Positions 27,845 through 36,482 of a stretch of 64,000 bases of DNA are shown one piece after another. The translations under genes and the position numbers were made by a program. Under the pieces are notes generated by a model. The model had not been told where the DNA came from. It did no database searches and saw only the letters and a program-made list of their open reading frames with translations. The stretch covers positions 1-64,000 of the forward strand of contig CAJXUA010000014.1 of NCBI GenBank assembly GCA_913060695.1. Reading direction: 5' to 3'. Every line of letters begins with the position of its first letter. Position 1 is the stretch's first letter. The stretch comes from an uncultured Gammaproteobacteria bacterium (lineage in GTDB: Bacteria > Pseudomonadota > Gammaproteobacteria > Pseudomonadales > Pseudohongiellaceae).

Positions 27845-28822
27845 TCATGGGATGGCTGCAGCCCGAGCCAGGCGGTCGTTGACATCACGCCACTGTTCAT
27901 CCGTTGGGGGATATTCGAGCCAGATTGCATCCAAGCCAAGACTGTCCAGAGAATAGAGCGTCTTATAAAGTCGCTGCGCATACAGAACCTTGCTCTTAGG
28001 CATGATGACAGTCTGTGCCGCATCCGGGGCATTCGCATCTTCGGCATAAAACAAACAGGCAATACAGCGCCCTTTCGCTTTAGATGCCACTTCTATTTGT
28101 GCCCTTGTCCCCAAGTACAGTGGCGTGTTGGGACGATAATGCTCTGCTACGTTGCCAGGTACCGCAATATCGTGTTGCTGGGGCTGGCTCACCGCCAAGC
28201 CGGTGCACTGATTGATCGCCGAGGCAGTTATTGGCCCCGCCCGCAATATGCGCAACTCGGGACCGGTCAGGTCGAGAATAGTTGATTCCAGCCCTACCTC
28301 GCAGTCTCCACCATCGAGTACGGCATCTATACGCCCAGACATCTGAGCAAAAACCTGAGCCGCACTAGTGGGGCTCAACCTTTTATAGGGGTTCGCAGAA
28401 GGGGCTGCAACACCAAACTTCAAGTCCTTCAACAGGGCAAGCAATACCGGGTTAGCAGGCACTCGCAAACCTATGGTTTCTCGCCCCGCAGTTACCTCCG
28501 CAGGCACACGCGGGCTCTTGTGCAGGAGCATAGTTAATGGACCGGGCCAGAAACTCGCCGCTAGCTGATAGGCCACTGGAGGAATATCGACAGCCCAATC
28601 GCGCAAATTGTCCGGGCCTGCAATATGGACTATTAAAGGGTGATCGCTAGGACGCCCCTTCGCTGCGAATATGCTTTTAACTGCCGCAGGGTCCATAGCG
28701 TTGGCCGCCAAACCATAAACCGTCTCGGTAGGCACTGCTACGAGGCCGCCACGCTGAAGTATTTGTTTGGCTCGCGCAATATCGCGACTAGATGAGGCGT
28801 CTAAGAGCTGTGTTGATATCAT
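27845..28822 (-). CDS. Threonylcarbamoyl-AMP synthase, Sua5 type
   Basis: Enzyme of 325 residues that makes threonylcarbamoyl-AMP from Thr, bicarbonate and ATP for the t6A37 modification of tRNAs. The YrdC domain covers residues about 12-195 with GGLVAVPTETVYGLAANAM, KGRPSDHPLIVHI and APSANPYKRLSPTSA. A C-terminal Sua5 domain follows, so it is the long Sua5 form, not the short TsaC form of E. coli. This is the second enzyme in the window that uses bicarbonate. It has no obvious operon partner. Confidence 0.92.
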   Translation of the reverse strand: MISTQLLDASSSRDIARAKQILQRGGLVAVPTETVYGLAANAMDPAAVKSIFAAKGRPSDHPLIVHIAGPDNLRDWAVDIPPVAYQLAASFWPGPLTMLLHKSPRVPAEVTAGRETIGLRVPANPVLLALLKDLKFGVAAPSANPYKRLSPTSAAQVFAQMSGRIDAVLDGGDCEVGLESTILDLTGPELRILRAGPITASAINQCTGLAVSQPQQHDIAVPGNVAEHYRPNTPLYLGTRAQIEVASKAKGRCIACLFYAEDANAPDAAQTVIMPKSKVLYAQRLYKTLYSLDSLGLDAIWLEYPPTDEQWRDVNDRLARAAAIP

Positions 28823-28950
28823 TAATTCTACTTTTTCGAGGTATTCTGTACTTGAATGGGCGACCAGCCATGATAAACGCTATGACTGAAAGTCCATAAT
28901 CCTGTTTGCGGCGTAATAACAATCAGTCTAACTGATGGAAGAGGCCGGAG

Positions 28951-29862
28951 ATGACAGAAACTAAAAAATCGAACCTGACCGTTGTTGCCGGCATTTTGCT
29001 CTGCCTGTTAATAGGTGCAGCAATGGCGATCGCCGGTAGCGACGGTGGACTGATAGTCGGCAGCATCCCTCTTTTCGCGCTTTGTGCGATGGTGGGTTTC
29101 GTTCTGCATTGGCTGGTCTTTGTGCCCTCCTATTTTGCGCAGACAGAACACTATTTTGATCTCACCGGCGCACTCTCATTTATCGGCGCCATTTTACTGG
29201 CTAATTGGTCGGCCCTCGCAACGCTAGGCGTTAGCAGTTTACGAGCGAATATTCTCTCGTTCATGGTACTTGCCTGGGCTTTGCGACTAGGCGTGTTTCT
29301 CTTCTTGCGCGTCAAGCGTAGCGGCGAAGACCGTCGCTTCCGCGAGATAAAGACTCGCTTCCTGCGCTTCCTCTTCACATGGACACTCGGCGGGCTATGG
29401 GTATTGCTGACCGCCGCTGCTGCGCTGGCAGCCATTACTTCCGGGCGACATATCCCAATGGGCCTTGGTGCCTATATCGGCGGGGCGCTCTGGCTCGCCG
29501 GTTTCCTGTTTGAGAGCATTGCCGATCGGCAGAAAAGCGCATTCACAGCGAAGCATGAGAACAAGGATCGTTTCATTGATACCGGCTTATGGGCTATCTC
29601 TAGACACCCTAACTACTTCGGGGAAATTTGCCTTTGGCTCGGCGTGGCGATAGTCGCGGCACCGGCCTTGCAGGGTTGGCAGATTCTCACCCTAATCTCT
29701 CCGCTGTTCGTTATCTTCTTGCTATGCCGTGTCAGTGGGATACCATTGCTGGAGGCACGTGCGCAGGAGCGCTGGGGCGAAGACCCAGACTACCAACGCT
29801 ACGTCAAAACCACTCCGGTCTTAATTCCAGGCATTAGGACTCCAAGGCTTAGCGCGGACTAA
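28951..29862 (+). CDS. DUF1295 membrane protein, steroid 5-alpha-reductase-like
   Basis: Polytopic protein of 303 residues with about eight hydrophobic segments. The C-terminal half carries the DUF1295 signature: DTGLWAISRHPNYFGEICLWLG, then a GIPLLEARAQERWGEDPDYQRYVK stretch near the end. These resemble isoprenylcysteine methyltransferase and 5-alpha-reductase folds that bind a nucleotide cofactor. GAGGCCGGAG lies before the ATG. The methyltransferase gene begins one base after its stop, so the two probably act together, perhaps on a lipid. The substrate is unknown. Confidence 0.88.
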   Translation: MTETKKSNLTVVAGILLCLLIGAAMAIAGSDGGLIVGSIPLFALCAMVGFVLHWLVFVPSYFAQTEHYFDLTGALSFIGAILLANWSALATLGVSSLRANILSFMVLAWALRLGVFLFLRVKRSGEDRRFREIKTRFLRFLFTWTLGGLWVLLTAAAALAAITSGRHIPMGLGAYIGGALWLAGFLFESIADRQKSAFTAKHENKDRFIDTGLWAISRHPNYFGEICLWLGVAIVAAPALQGWQILTLISPLFVIFLLCRVSGIPLLEARAQERWGEDPDYQRYVKTTPVLIPGIRTPRLSAD

Positions 29863-29863
29863 T

Positions 29864-30730
29864 GTGAAGGTAAACAACAGGGAAGTCTCGGCAGCGACAG
29901 GGGCGAAGACGGAGCAGATCGCACATTACTACGATGCCAACACGCGCAATTTCTTGCGCTTTGGCGGCGCAGCTGACACCGGCGCAATCCACAGAGCTAT
30001 CTGGGCACCGGGCGTCAATAATCGCGAAGACGCCTTCCTCTACCTAAACCGCCTGATCGCCGATGCGATCAGGCCCTTGCTCGGCGCAGCCCCACAAGAC
30101 ACTCATCTGATCGACCTAGGCTGCGGCGTTGGCGGCACTGCGAAATTTATAGCGAATGAGCTGGGCATCCGCGTTACGGGAATTAGTATCAGTGCAATGC
30201 AAATCGAGATTGCCAAGCAGCGTATTCAAGACTCAGATCTGCAAGATCGCATCGACTTTGTATGTGCAGATTTCGACGCTCTCCCCGAGCTCGGCCAGAC
30301 AGATGCACTCTGCGCTATTGAATCGTTCGTCCATTGTCGCGATGCAAGTAAATTTTTCTCCCAAGCAGCTGCTGCCCTTAGGCCCAAGGGTCGACTGATT
30401 GTCTGCGATGATTTCTTGGGAGACAGCGTTCCCGAGCAAGGCTTACGCTGTGTGGCGAAATTCAAGAAAGGCTGGCAACTAAACAGCTTACTCACAAGAG
30501 GAGAAGTCGAGCGCTTAGCCCTAGAGCATGGCTTAAAGCTGATCGAGTCGCACTCGCTCACCAATTACCTGCGCGGCTTCCCCAGCGCTATTCGATGGGC
30601 AGTAAGTACTATCTGCTCTATCCCACTGCCTTGGGCTTATTGGCAGAACTTGGCGGGAGGCACCGCACTTCAGCTTTGTGTAAAACGGCGCTGGACCCAG
30701 TATCACGCATTTGTATGGGAAAAAATTTAG
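29864..30730 (+). CDS. Class I SAM-dependent methyltransferase
   Basis: Methyltransferase of 288 residues beginning at GTG 29864, directly after the DUF1295 stop. SAM-binding motif I reads LIDLGCGVGGTAKFIA (residues about 84-99), followed by GISISAMQIEIAKQRI and a FVCADFDALP motif. The layout resembles small-molecule or lipid methyltransferases of the tocopherol/sterol C- and O-methylation type. Coupling to a 5-alpha-reductase-like membrane protein suggests a hydrophobic substrate. No further identity is claimed. Confidence 0.85.
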   Translation: MKVNNREVSAATGAKTEQIAHYYDANTRNFLRFGGAADTGAIHRAIWAPGVNNREDAFLYLNRLIADAIRPLLGAAPQDTHLIDLGCGVGGTAKFIANELGIRVTGISISAMQIEIAKQRIQDSDLQDRIDFVCADFDALPELGQTDALCAIESFVHCRDASKFFSQAAAALRPKGRLIVCDDFLGDSVPEQGLRCVAKFKKGWQLNSLLTRGEVERLALEHGLKLIESHSLTNYLRGFPSAIRWAVSTICSIPLPWAYWQNLAGGTALQLCVKRRWTQYHAFVWEKI

Positions 30731-30737
30731 GCAAAAA

Positions 30738-30758
30738 AAGGGGGCCAGTGGCCCCCTT
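30738..30758. terminator. Intrinsic terminator between convergent genes
   Basis: Arms AAGGGGGCCA (30738-30747) and TGGCCCCCTT (30749-30758) form a perfect GC-rich stem, with an A run before and a T-rich stretch after. It can terminate the methyltransferase transcript and, on the other strand, the TonB receptor transcript. Confidence 0.85.
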
Positions 30759-30782
30759 CTTATTCATCTACCTACACACTTC

Positions 30783-33683
30783 TTAGAACCCTGGCGTCCA
30801 GTCTATAGACATCCAGAATTGACGGCCCCAAGGTTGGTGCAAGCGGCTCTCGAAACCACCGAGAATCGGCAAGCGCTGTGGCTGCTGATTGAACAGATTG
30901 CGAATACCGCCGCTGACGACTACTTCGCTACCGAAAAGGTCGTTGAAGGCGTATGCATACTGCGCATTCACGATCGTCTGCGCCTCAATCACATCATCGG
31001 CTGGGAACTTCGAGAACAGGTTATTCACCGAGTCATCGAAGATTACGCTGTGCTGGTAAGCCGCAGTCAAAGAAGCTGACTGATTACCCATGAACCAGTT
31101 ACCGCGCAGTTGCGCCTTAACTTTAGGCAGTGGCGGTACCACACCGCTGTTCGCATTCTGATAACCCAGTGCGTCTTTCACACCACCGAACAGATCTTCA
31201 TACTCGTACTTGCTGAAGTAAGAAGCGCTCAGAGACGTGGCAAACGTGCCCCAGTTGTCAGTGCTGAAACGATAGTCGACCTTACCGTCGAACAGATCGA
31301 TCCATACCGTAGAGATGTTGTTCGCCTGACGGATTACACGCAGTACAGACTGATTTCCAGCTAGGTCACGAATAACGCCACCCGCACCTGTGTTGTCTTG
31401 CGAGGCTAACCAGGAGTTCGCCGCGTTGCGTGTTGCCGACCCTGGAGTGGGGTCGTAAGCATCTTCTGAAGAACCGATCGCCTGCAGCATGCGCGTGAAT
31501 TGCGCATCAACTGTCTCTGGGTTGCTCAGCGTACGAATACGGTCGGTGTACTCGATTGTTTGGTAGTCCAAGCTCAAGCTCAAGCCGTCCAAAGCACCGC
31601 CCGGCTCCCAGGTGAAGCCTAGGTTCTTCATTACAGAAGTTTCTGGGCTAAGATTTGGGTTGCCTGACGCACAACCCGCACCGCCAGTTAACTGCCCACC
31701 GGTGATCTTATCCAGACCGAAGAATATCTCGGAACAGCCTTCGTTCGGATCGTAAGGACGCGCCTGTGATGCCGTTGGGGCCAAGAAGCTTTCGCCCCAG
31801 GAACCACGTACCGCCAATTCAGGGGTTACTTCCCAGCGCAGCGCGACCTTAGGAGTAGTGGCGGAGAGACCGAAGTCCTTGAACTGCTCATGGCGTACTG
31901 CCACTTGCGCCGCTACATTCTCCAGAATCGGGATATCCAGCTCTACGAAACCCGCCACAACCTTGTTGTAGTAAGTGTCGTCAGAGGGAGGGGTATCGAC
32001 GATGTTGACGTTATAGTCTTGGCTCTGCAGCTCCAGTGGATTGTTGCCGAGGAACTCGGAACGATCGCGCATCTGGAAGCCAGTTGCCATCTGCAAGGCG
32101 CCCGCTGGCAATTGGAAAACCTCGCCAGATACTGTTGCCTCGAAGATATCAAGCTCGTCCTCGTTCGTCGTGACGTTGTCTACATTCGTGAAGAGCCAGT
32201 CGACTAATTCTTGGCTGTTACGAGTAGTAGCCTCGTTATAGTACGGAGAGCGTGGGTCTGCAGAGCCGAAGGGGTTCCAGTATTCATTGCCGTTCGGGCC
32301 GCCCTGCCCTGCCAATGCCTGCTGCATCTTGCCAATGTGCAGTAGCTTCTCGTCTGCATTACGTCGATCGAATTGACGGGAGTAGTAGGTATAGCCACTC
32401 CACGAACCACTAAGCTCGAAGTTCGCCTGCACCTTATAGCGCTGCGTGTAGTACATCACTGGCTGCAGGCGTGCCCCTGTGATTGGCTCGAAATGGCTTG
32501 GCCAGTTTTCAGGATCAAGCAACGTGAACGGACGGAAGTTATAAGGCACCACGTCGAAACCATATGGGTTCGCGGGGTGATCTTCCGCTACCACTAAGGC
32601 GTTGCGGTTATTGGTGTTCTGGCCGTAGGTACCCGTATTGCGGTTTTGCACCTTGCGGAAGCTTTGGTTCATCGTGAACTCGAGGTTCAGATTCTCGTTC
32701 GCTTCCCAGGTGACGTTGTTGTACAGGTTGTACTCGCTCGTCTCACCCTGCAGGTCCCATTGTGGGGTGTAATACCAGTAGCAGCCGGTGCTTCCGACTG
32801 GATAGCCACTTGGGCCGCTGCGTTGCCCGCCGAGCGTCTGCTCTTCTGCCGTACCAAAAGTGCCGCAACTAGGGTCAACCAAGCTTCCGCCAGTAATGGT
32901 GCCGCCGTGCACGCCATTTACCTCAGGATTTGCGCCGTTCACCCGACGGTAGACACCAGGATTGCCAGAAGAGGAGTAGCCATAGGCAACCTCCGCGGTA
33001 CGAGGACGCTCATAGGTCATCAGCGAGCCCTTGTGAGAGCCGTCCAATGCGCCTACGTAGTTGATACCATTGTTGAAGGACTTACCCCAAAGAACAGAGG
33101 CTGAGTAGTCTTCCATCTGTGCTTCTTCGTCACGCTGATAATAGGTGCGTGCCTTGATGCCATCGAAGTCCTTGATAGGGATCATGTTCACAACACCAGC
33201 AACAGCGTCAGAACCATAGAGAGCTGAACCACCGTCCAAGACCACTTCCAATCGGTTCAGGGCGATGTCTGGGAACATAGTGCCGACGACACTATTGATA
33301 GTCCGCACGCCATCTGCAAGGACCAGAGTGGAGTTCTCACCAAGTCCGCGCAGGTTGAACGTGGCACCCGTGGAGTCCTGACCGCCATCTTGACCGGCGT
33401 TAACGTTGGCAACAGTATCTGTGTTCTGTGTAAAAGTAAGGTCGCGGATATATTGACCGATGGAGGGCGCGCCAGACTCGAACAGGTCTTCTTGAGTCAC
33501 GGTGGCTACGTTGGCTTCCTGAGCGAAAGCACTGTTACGAATATAGGATCCAGTCACCACTACTTCTTCCACTTCAGCATCGTTGTCCTGAGCTAAAGAG
33601 GCTGCGGGTAATCCAAATACGGAGATGGCCATTACGGCCTGGCTCAAACGAAAAAGCCGGTTGCGTCTAAATTGCGTAGTCAA
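30783..33683 (-). CDS. TonB-dependent receptor, copy 1 of a paralogous pair
   Basis: Outer membrane receptor of about 966 residues. I choose the TTG at 33683 as start: GGGAGA lies seven bases upstream, and the sequence then aligns codon by codon with the GTG start and AAGGGAGAAG site of the second copy (TTQFRRNRLFRLSQAVMAIS against NIIFKRNKLYRLSQAVMAIS). Signal peptide ends at ASLAQ. A VEEVVVTGSYIR motif serves as the TonB box region, then the plug (LRGLGENSTLVLADGVRTIN) and a barrel ending in WMSIDWTPGF. Such receptors in marine bacteria often import peptides, sugars or aromatic compounds. A regulator gene separates the two copies. Confidence 0.9.
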   Translation of the reverse strand: MTTQFRRNRLFRLSQAVMAISVFGLPAASLAQDNDAEVEEVVVTGSYIRNSAFAQEANVATVTQEDLFESGAPSIGQYIRDLTFTQNTDTVANVNAGQDGGQDSTGATFNLRGLGENSTLVLADGVRTINSVVGTMFPDIALNRLEVVLDGGSALYGSDAVAGVVNMIPIKDFDGIKARTYYQRDEEAQMEDYSASVLWGKSFNNGINYVGALDGSHKGSLMTYERPRTAEVAYGYSSSGNPGVYRRVNGANPEVNGVHGGTITGGSLVDPSCGTFGTAEEQTLGGQRSGPSGYPVGSTGCYWYYTPQWDLQGETSEYNLYNNVTWEANENLNLEFTMNQSFRKVQNRNTGTYGQNTNNRNALVVAEDHPANPYGFDVVPYNFRPFTLLDPENWPSHFEPITGARLQPVMYYTQRYKVQANFELSGSWSGYTYYSRQFDRRNADEKLLHIGKMQQALAGQGGPNGNEYWNPFGSADPRSPYYNEATTRNSQELVDWLFTNVDNVTTNEDELDIFEATVSGEVFQLPAGALQMATGFQMRDRSEFLGNNPLELQSQDYNVNIVDTPPSDDTYYNKVVAGFVELDIPILENVAAQVAVRHEQFKDFGLSATTPKVALRWEVTPELAVRGSWGESFLAPTASQARPYDPNEGCSEIFFGLDKITGGQLTGGAGCASGNPNLSPETSVMKNLGFTWEPGGALDGLSLSLDYQTIEYTDRIRTLSNPETVDAQFTRMLQAIGSSEDAYDPTPGSATRNAANSWLASQDNTGAGGVIRDLAGNQSVLRVIRQANNISTVWIDLFDGKVDYRFSTDNWGTFATSLSASYFSKYEYEDLFGGVKDALGYQNANSGVVPPLPKVKAQLRGNWFMGNQSASLTAAYQHSVIFDDSVNNLFSKFPADDVIEAQTIVNAQYAYAFNDLFGSEVVVSGGIRNLFNQQPQRLPILGGFESRLHQPWGRQFWMSIDWTPGF

Positions 33684-34002
33684 GTTTGTATCTCCCATAT
33701 AATTGTAGTTTTTACTATTTTCTTGAGCATTTTCTAAAAGGTCCTTACTGGCACCTTTTTGGGGCATAAAATTTCCGACGGGGATGTGGGTCGCCGGCAT
33801 AGCCACCACTGGCTACCATAGCAACTAGCTCTTTATCCTTCCCTCCAAAAACCCTCCAAAATAAATCCAAGGCTTTTATCCTTCTGATAAATGAAGAATT
33901 TTTTTTGAGTAAAATGCGATACATGAATTATGGGATTGCGGGAAGATTTCTGTTAAATTCGCGGTTAATAAAAACTTTAAGACTAAGAGCCGCGTTAATG
34001 TC
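33684..34002. other. Divergent promoter region, 319 bases
   Basis: AT-rich DNA between the receptor start and the divergent regulator start. It must carry both promoters. A longer in-frame extension of the receptor to 33809 is possible on paper but has no ribosome site and lies before the signal peptide. I see no clear operator repeat or small gene. Confidence 0.5.
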
Positions 34003-36081
34003 ATGACTTTCTTGGCAAAATTTTCCAAGCAGACCACTAACAACTCTGACGACTCTCAAGCTGCAATCAGCTTGCTCGATTGGCAGGTCTTTTCAGAAAC
34101 GTGCAGCCTACGGAATCTGAAATCCGGCACCGAAGTCCGCATTAATCCGCGCGGAATGGAAGTGCTGATGTATTTGCTAGAGAATCCGGAAAAAGTGGTC
34201 AGTGCCAATGAGTTACTAGATTTGTTCTGGAGCAAATCGGTACGCTCAGACCATGCCGTGCACAATATAATAGCGGAGTTACGTGCCGCACTCGGCGATC
34301 AGGCATCCAAGCCAATCTACATCAAGACCTATCCAAAACGCGGCTACAGCTTAATAGCGAAACCCGTCGTCGCAAATGCTAAGAGCACAGAAAAATCGAC
34401 CGAAATAAATCGAACGAACACTCATTCGTTTTTTCAGAATCCGTTTCTAAAGTTTGCCACTCTCGCAATATTTTTTAGCATGGGCGTCTTGGCACTAGTT
34501 CTCAGTAACGAATTCTTTACGACCCCAAATGCCGAAGCGTCTACTCAGCGCACTTTATTGGTGCAACCCTTCGAAACAATCAATCTTGCTCCCAGCGCTG
34601 TCTATCTATCAAAACAGCTGCCCGGCAGTCTTGTTTCACGCTTGAGCAGACTACCCAATGCACAGGTGATGGTCAGCCAAGGGAGTTACAACCAACAGGA
34701 GAACGTCGACTATTTGCTTAGCGGCAATATCCAAGAAATCAATGGGGAGCACCGCGTTCAAGTCAACCTGAACGACGCCAAGAGCAAGCTGATCCTGTTC
34801 TCGGATCAGTTCAATTTTAGCTCCGAAGAGATCTTCAATATTCAGGACGATATCGTTCAACACGTAGCAATAGCGCTACGTATATTCCTAGACGATGATA
34901 TGCGAAACGACATGCACGACTGGGGAACTAGTAGTGCCCTTGCCTATGACGCATTCCTCAAAGCGGAGTTCTATGCGAATTCCTCGAACCACTCTAGCTT
35001 CCGCAAGTCTATAGACAATTATCTGTTCGCAATTGAGCAAGATGCCGATTTCAGCAACGCCTATCTCGGCTTAGCGACTGTGGCCACAAAGATGGCTCTC
35101 TATAGCCTGCCAGAGACTGGTGCGGAGATGCGCAGACTCGTGAACCATTCATTACAGGAGCTACTGCGTATCGATCCCGACGCACAGAGCGCCAAAGCCA
35201 CGCAAATTTTGGCCTTACGAGTAGACGGCAATAATCAAGATCTAATCGAAGCGAAGGTTCGCTCCCTGATATTGGCGGGCGATCCTCCTGATTTCGCACT
35301 CTCTCACTACTCTTTATTACTGACAGGCGCCAAGCTATTTCGCGAAGCTCAGGATTTTCTTAGCTATGTGCCAGACGAGCGCCCCTTCAAGGTCTCTCCC
35401 GACGCCACGTGGAGTTACCGTACCAACATCGATAGGCCGAAAGACCTTATCTCTCTCAAGAAACAACAATTGCTCGATAAGCCCTCTCATCTTGGGATAC
35501 TGGGTACCTTGTCGCGCAGCTATGCTTTCTTGGGAGATAAGGAACAGGCTACCGAATACTTGGCCAGACAATTGGAACTCGACGAAGAAGGGCCAACTAC
35601 TATGCTAAGCCAAATCGTTATAAGTGCGCTTTATGGTAGCTCCTTCCCTGAAGGCGATGCCTTCGAAGCAAGAAACAGCGAAAACCCAGACTTCAATTTC
35701 AGCCTAGGCGCCAAGGCTTTCATCCTTGGCGATATAGATGAGGGCGTTGAGAGATGGTCCAACTTGAATGCCTCAGAGACACGGCGCCTTTTTAGCTGGC
35801 TAAGCTTCGTACGCATCTTCTTTCCAGACAATGTACTCGCAGACAGTCGCTATGCCGACATACTCAATGATCTCGGCATGGGCGTTGATTGGCAGAGGCA
35901 ACTCATGGAGGGCGTAATAGAGATGTCTTCTATCACAGGAATACGCCTGAGCGAGGAGTCCCAAACTGCCTATATCAACGATAAGCGTTTTACCCGTAAC
36001 AACCTCTGGGATCATAGCGACATTTGCTATAGCTGCCTGCATAGCACCACTTCTATTAGCATGTCGATGAAAGACAACTAA
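34003..36081 (+). CDS. ToxR/CadC-like membrane transcription regulator with TPR-rich C-terminus
   Basis: One-component regulator of 692 residues. An OmpR-type winged helix spans residues about 25-118 (INPRGMEVLMYLLENPEKVVSANELL, AVHNIIAELRAALGD, YIKTYPKRGYSLIA). One membrane segment lies at about 146-166 (FLKFATLAIFFSMGVLALVL). The rest is periplasmic: a first part like the adenylate-cyclase/TolB-like region often seen after this domain, then helical TPR-like repeats. It sits between two paralogous TonB receptors transcribed away from or toward it, so control of both is the obvious inference. The C-terminus ends shortly after a CYSC motif. The signal is unknown. Confidence 0.85.
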   Translation: MTFLAKFSKQTTNNSDDSQAAISLLDWQVFSETCSLRNLKSGTEVRINPRGMEVLMYLLENPEKVVSANELLDLFWSKSVRSDHAVHNIIAELRAALGDQASKPIYIKTYPKRGYSLIAKPVVANAKSTEKSTEINRTNTHSFFQNPFLKFATLAIFFSMGVLALVLSNEFFTTPNAEASTQRTLLVQPFETINLAPSAVYLSKQLPGSLVSRLSRLPNAQVMVSQGSYNQQENVDYLLSGNIQEINGEHRVQVNLNDAKSKLILFSDQFNFSSEEIFNIQDDIVQHVAIALRIFLDDDMRNDMHDWGTSSALAYDAFLKAEFYANSSNHSSFRKSIDNYLFAIEQDADFSNAYLGLATVATKMALYSLPETGAEMRRLVNHSLQELLRIDPDAQSAKATQILALRVDGNNQDLIEAKVRSLILAGDPPDFALSHYSLLLTGAKLFREAQDFLSYVPDERPFKVSPDATWSYRTNIDRPKDLISLKKQQLLDKPSHLGILGTLSRSYAFLGDKEQATEYLARQLELDEEGPTTMLSQIVISALYGSSFPEGDAFEARNSENPDFNFSLGAKAFILGDIDEGVERWSNLNASETRRLFSWLSFVRIFFPDNVLADSRYADILNDLGMGVDWQRQLMEGVIEMSSITGIRLSEESQTAYINDKRFTRNNLWDHSDICYSCLHSTTSISMSMKDN

Positions 36082-36253
36082 TCCGAAACAAGCACCTCCC
36101 TCGTCAGCCCCCACATTCTTATATAACACGCATTTCGGAGTTATTTTGGAGACTTTCGGGAGGTCTTCTTCTGTGCTTATCGGCACAATACGCAAGCTTT
36201 CAGTGAGTAGACCAAGGATGAATCCACTTGCTGGCGTAGGCTCTTATGTGACA

Positions 36254-36379
36254 TGGACAGCATGAGAGCCACCACGTAATACTTATCTCACAAGCTTTCG
36301 AATAAGCATTGGGCGCATCTCTGTGTTGACCTCCCCGCTGCAGAGATGTTTTAAGGCGGGAAACATATGTTTCCCGCCT
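36254..36379 (+). ncRNA. Candidate small RNA with C-rich loop
   Basis: In the 401-base gap after the regulator gene I see a -35-like TGGACA (36254-36259), a 17-base spacer and TAATAC (36277-36282). Then comes a hairpin with arms CATCTCTG (36316-36323) and CAGAGATG (36341-36348) whose 17-base loop contains ACCTCCCC. A perfect 26-base palindrome (36354-36379) closes the unit as a second hairpin. A C-rich loop able to pair with Shine-Dalgarno sequences is typical of trans-acting sRNAs. The T tract after the last hairpin is weak, so this remains a candidate. The rest of the gap (36082-36253, 36380-36431) shows no gene. Confidence 0.35.
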
Positions 36380-36431
36380 ATTTACTCATCTAGCTAAGTT
36401 CTGCCGCGTGGACTACATACAGTCGAATCAT

Positions 36432-36459
36432 AAAAAAAGGGGCCATAGGCCCCTTTTTT
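36432..36459. terminator. Intrinsic terminator after TonB receptor copy 2
   Basis: Arms AAAAAAAGGGGCC (36432-36444) and GGCCCCTTTTTT (36448-36459) pair perfectly around a three-base loop and are symmetrical, so the signal works on either strand. It lies 23 bases beyond the receptor stop. Confidence 0.9.
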
Positions 36460-36482
36460 ATCTAGCGCGAACGTTCGGTCGA

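Noticed and set aside
27675-27956. 93-codon plus-strand frame in the gap before Sua5
   Set aside because: It runs into the Sua5 coding region, has no ribosome site and no motif.
36219-36266. 15-codon frame starting MNPLAG in the regulator-receptor gap
   Set aside because: Its ribosome site abuts the start codon and it covers the candidate sRNA promoter; no independent support.
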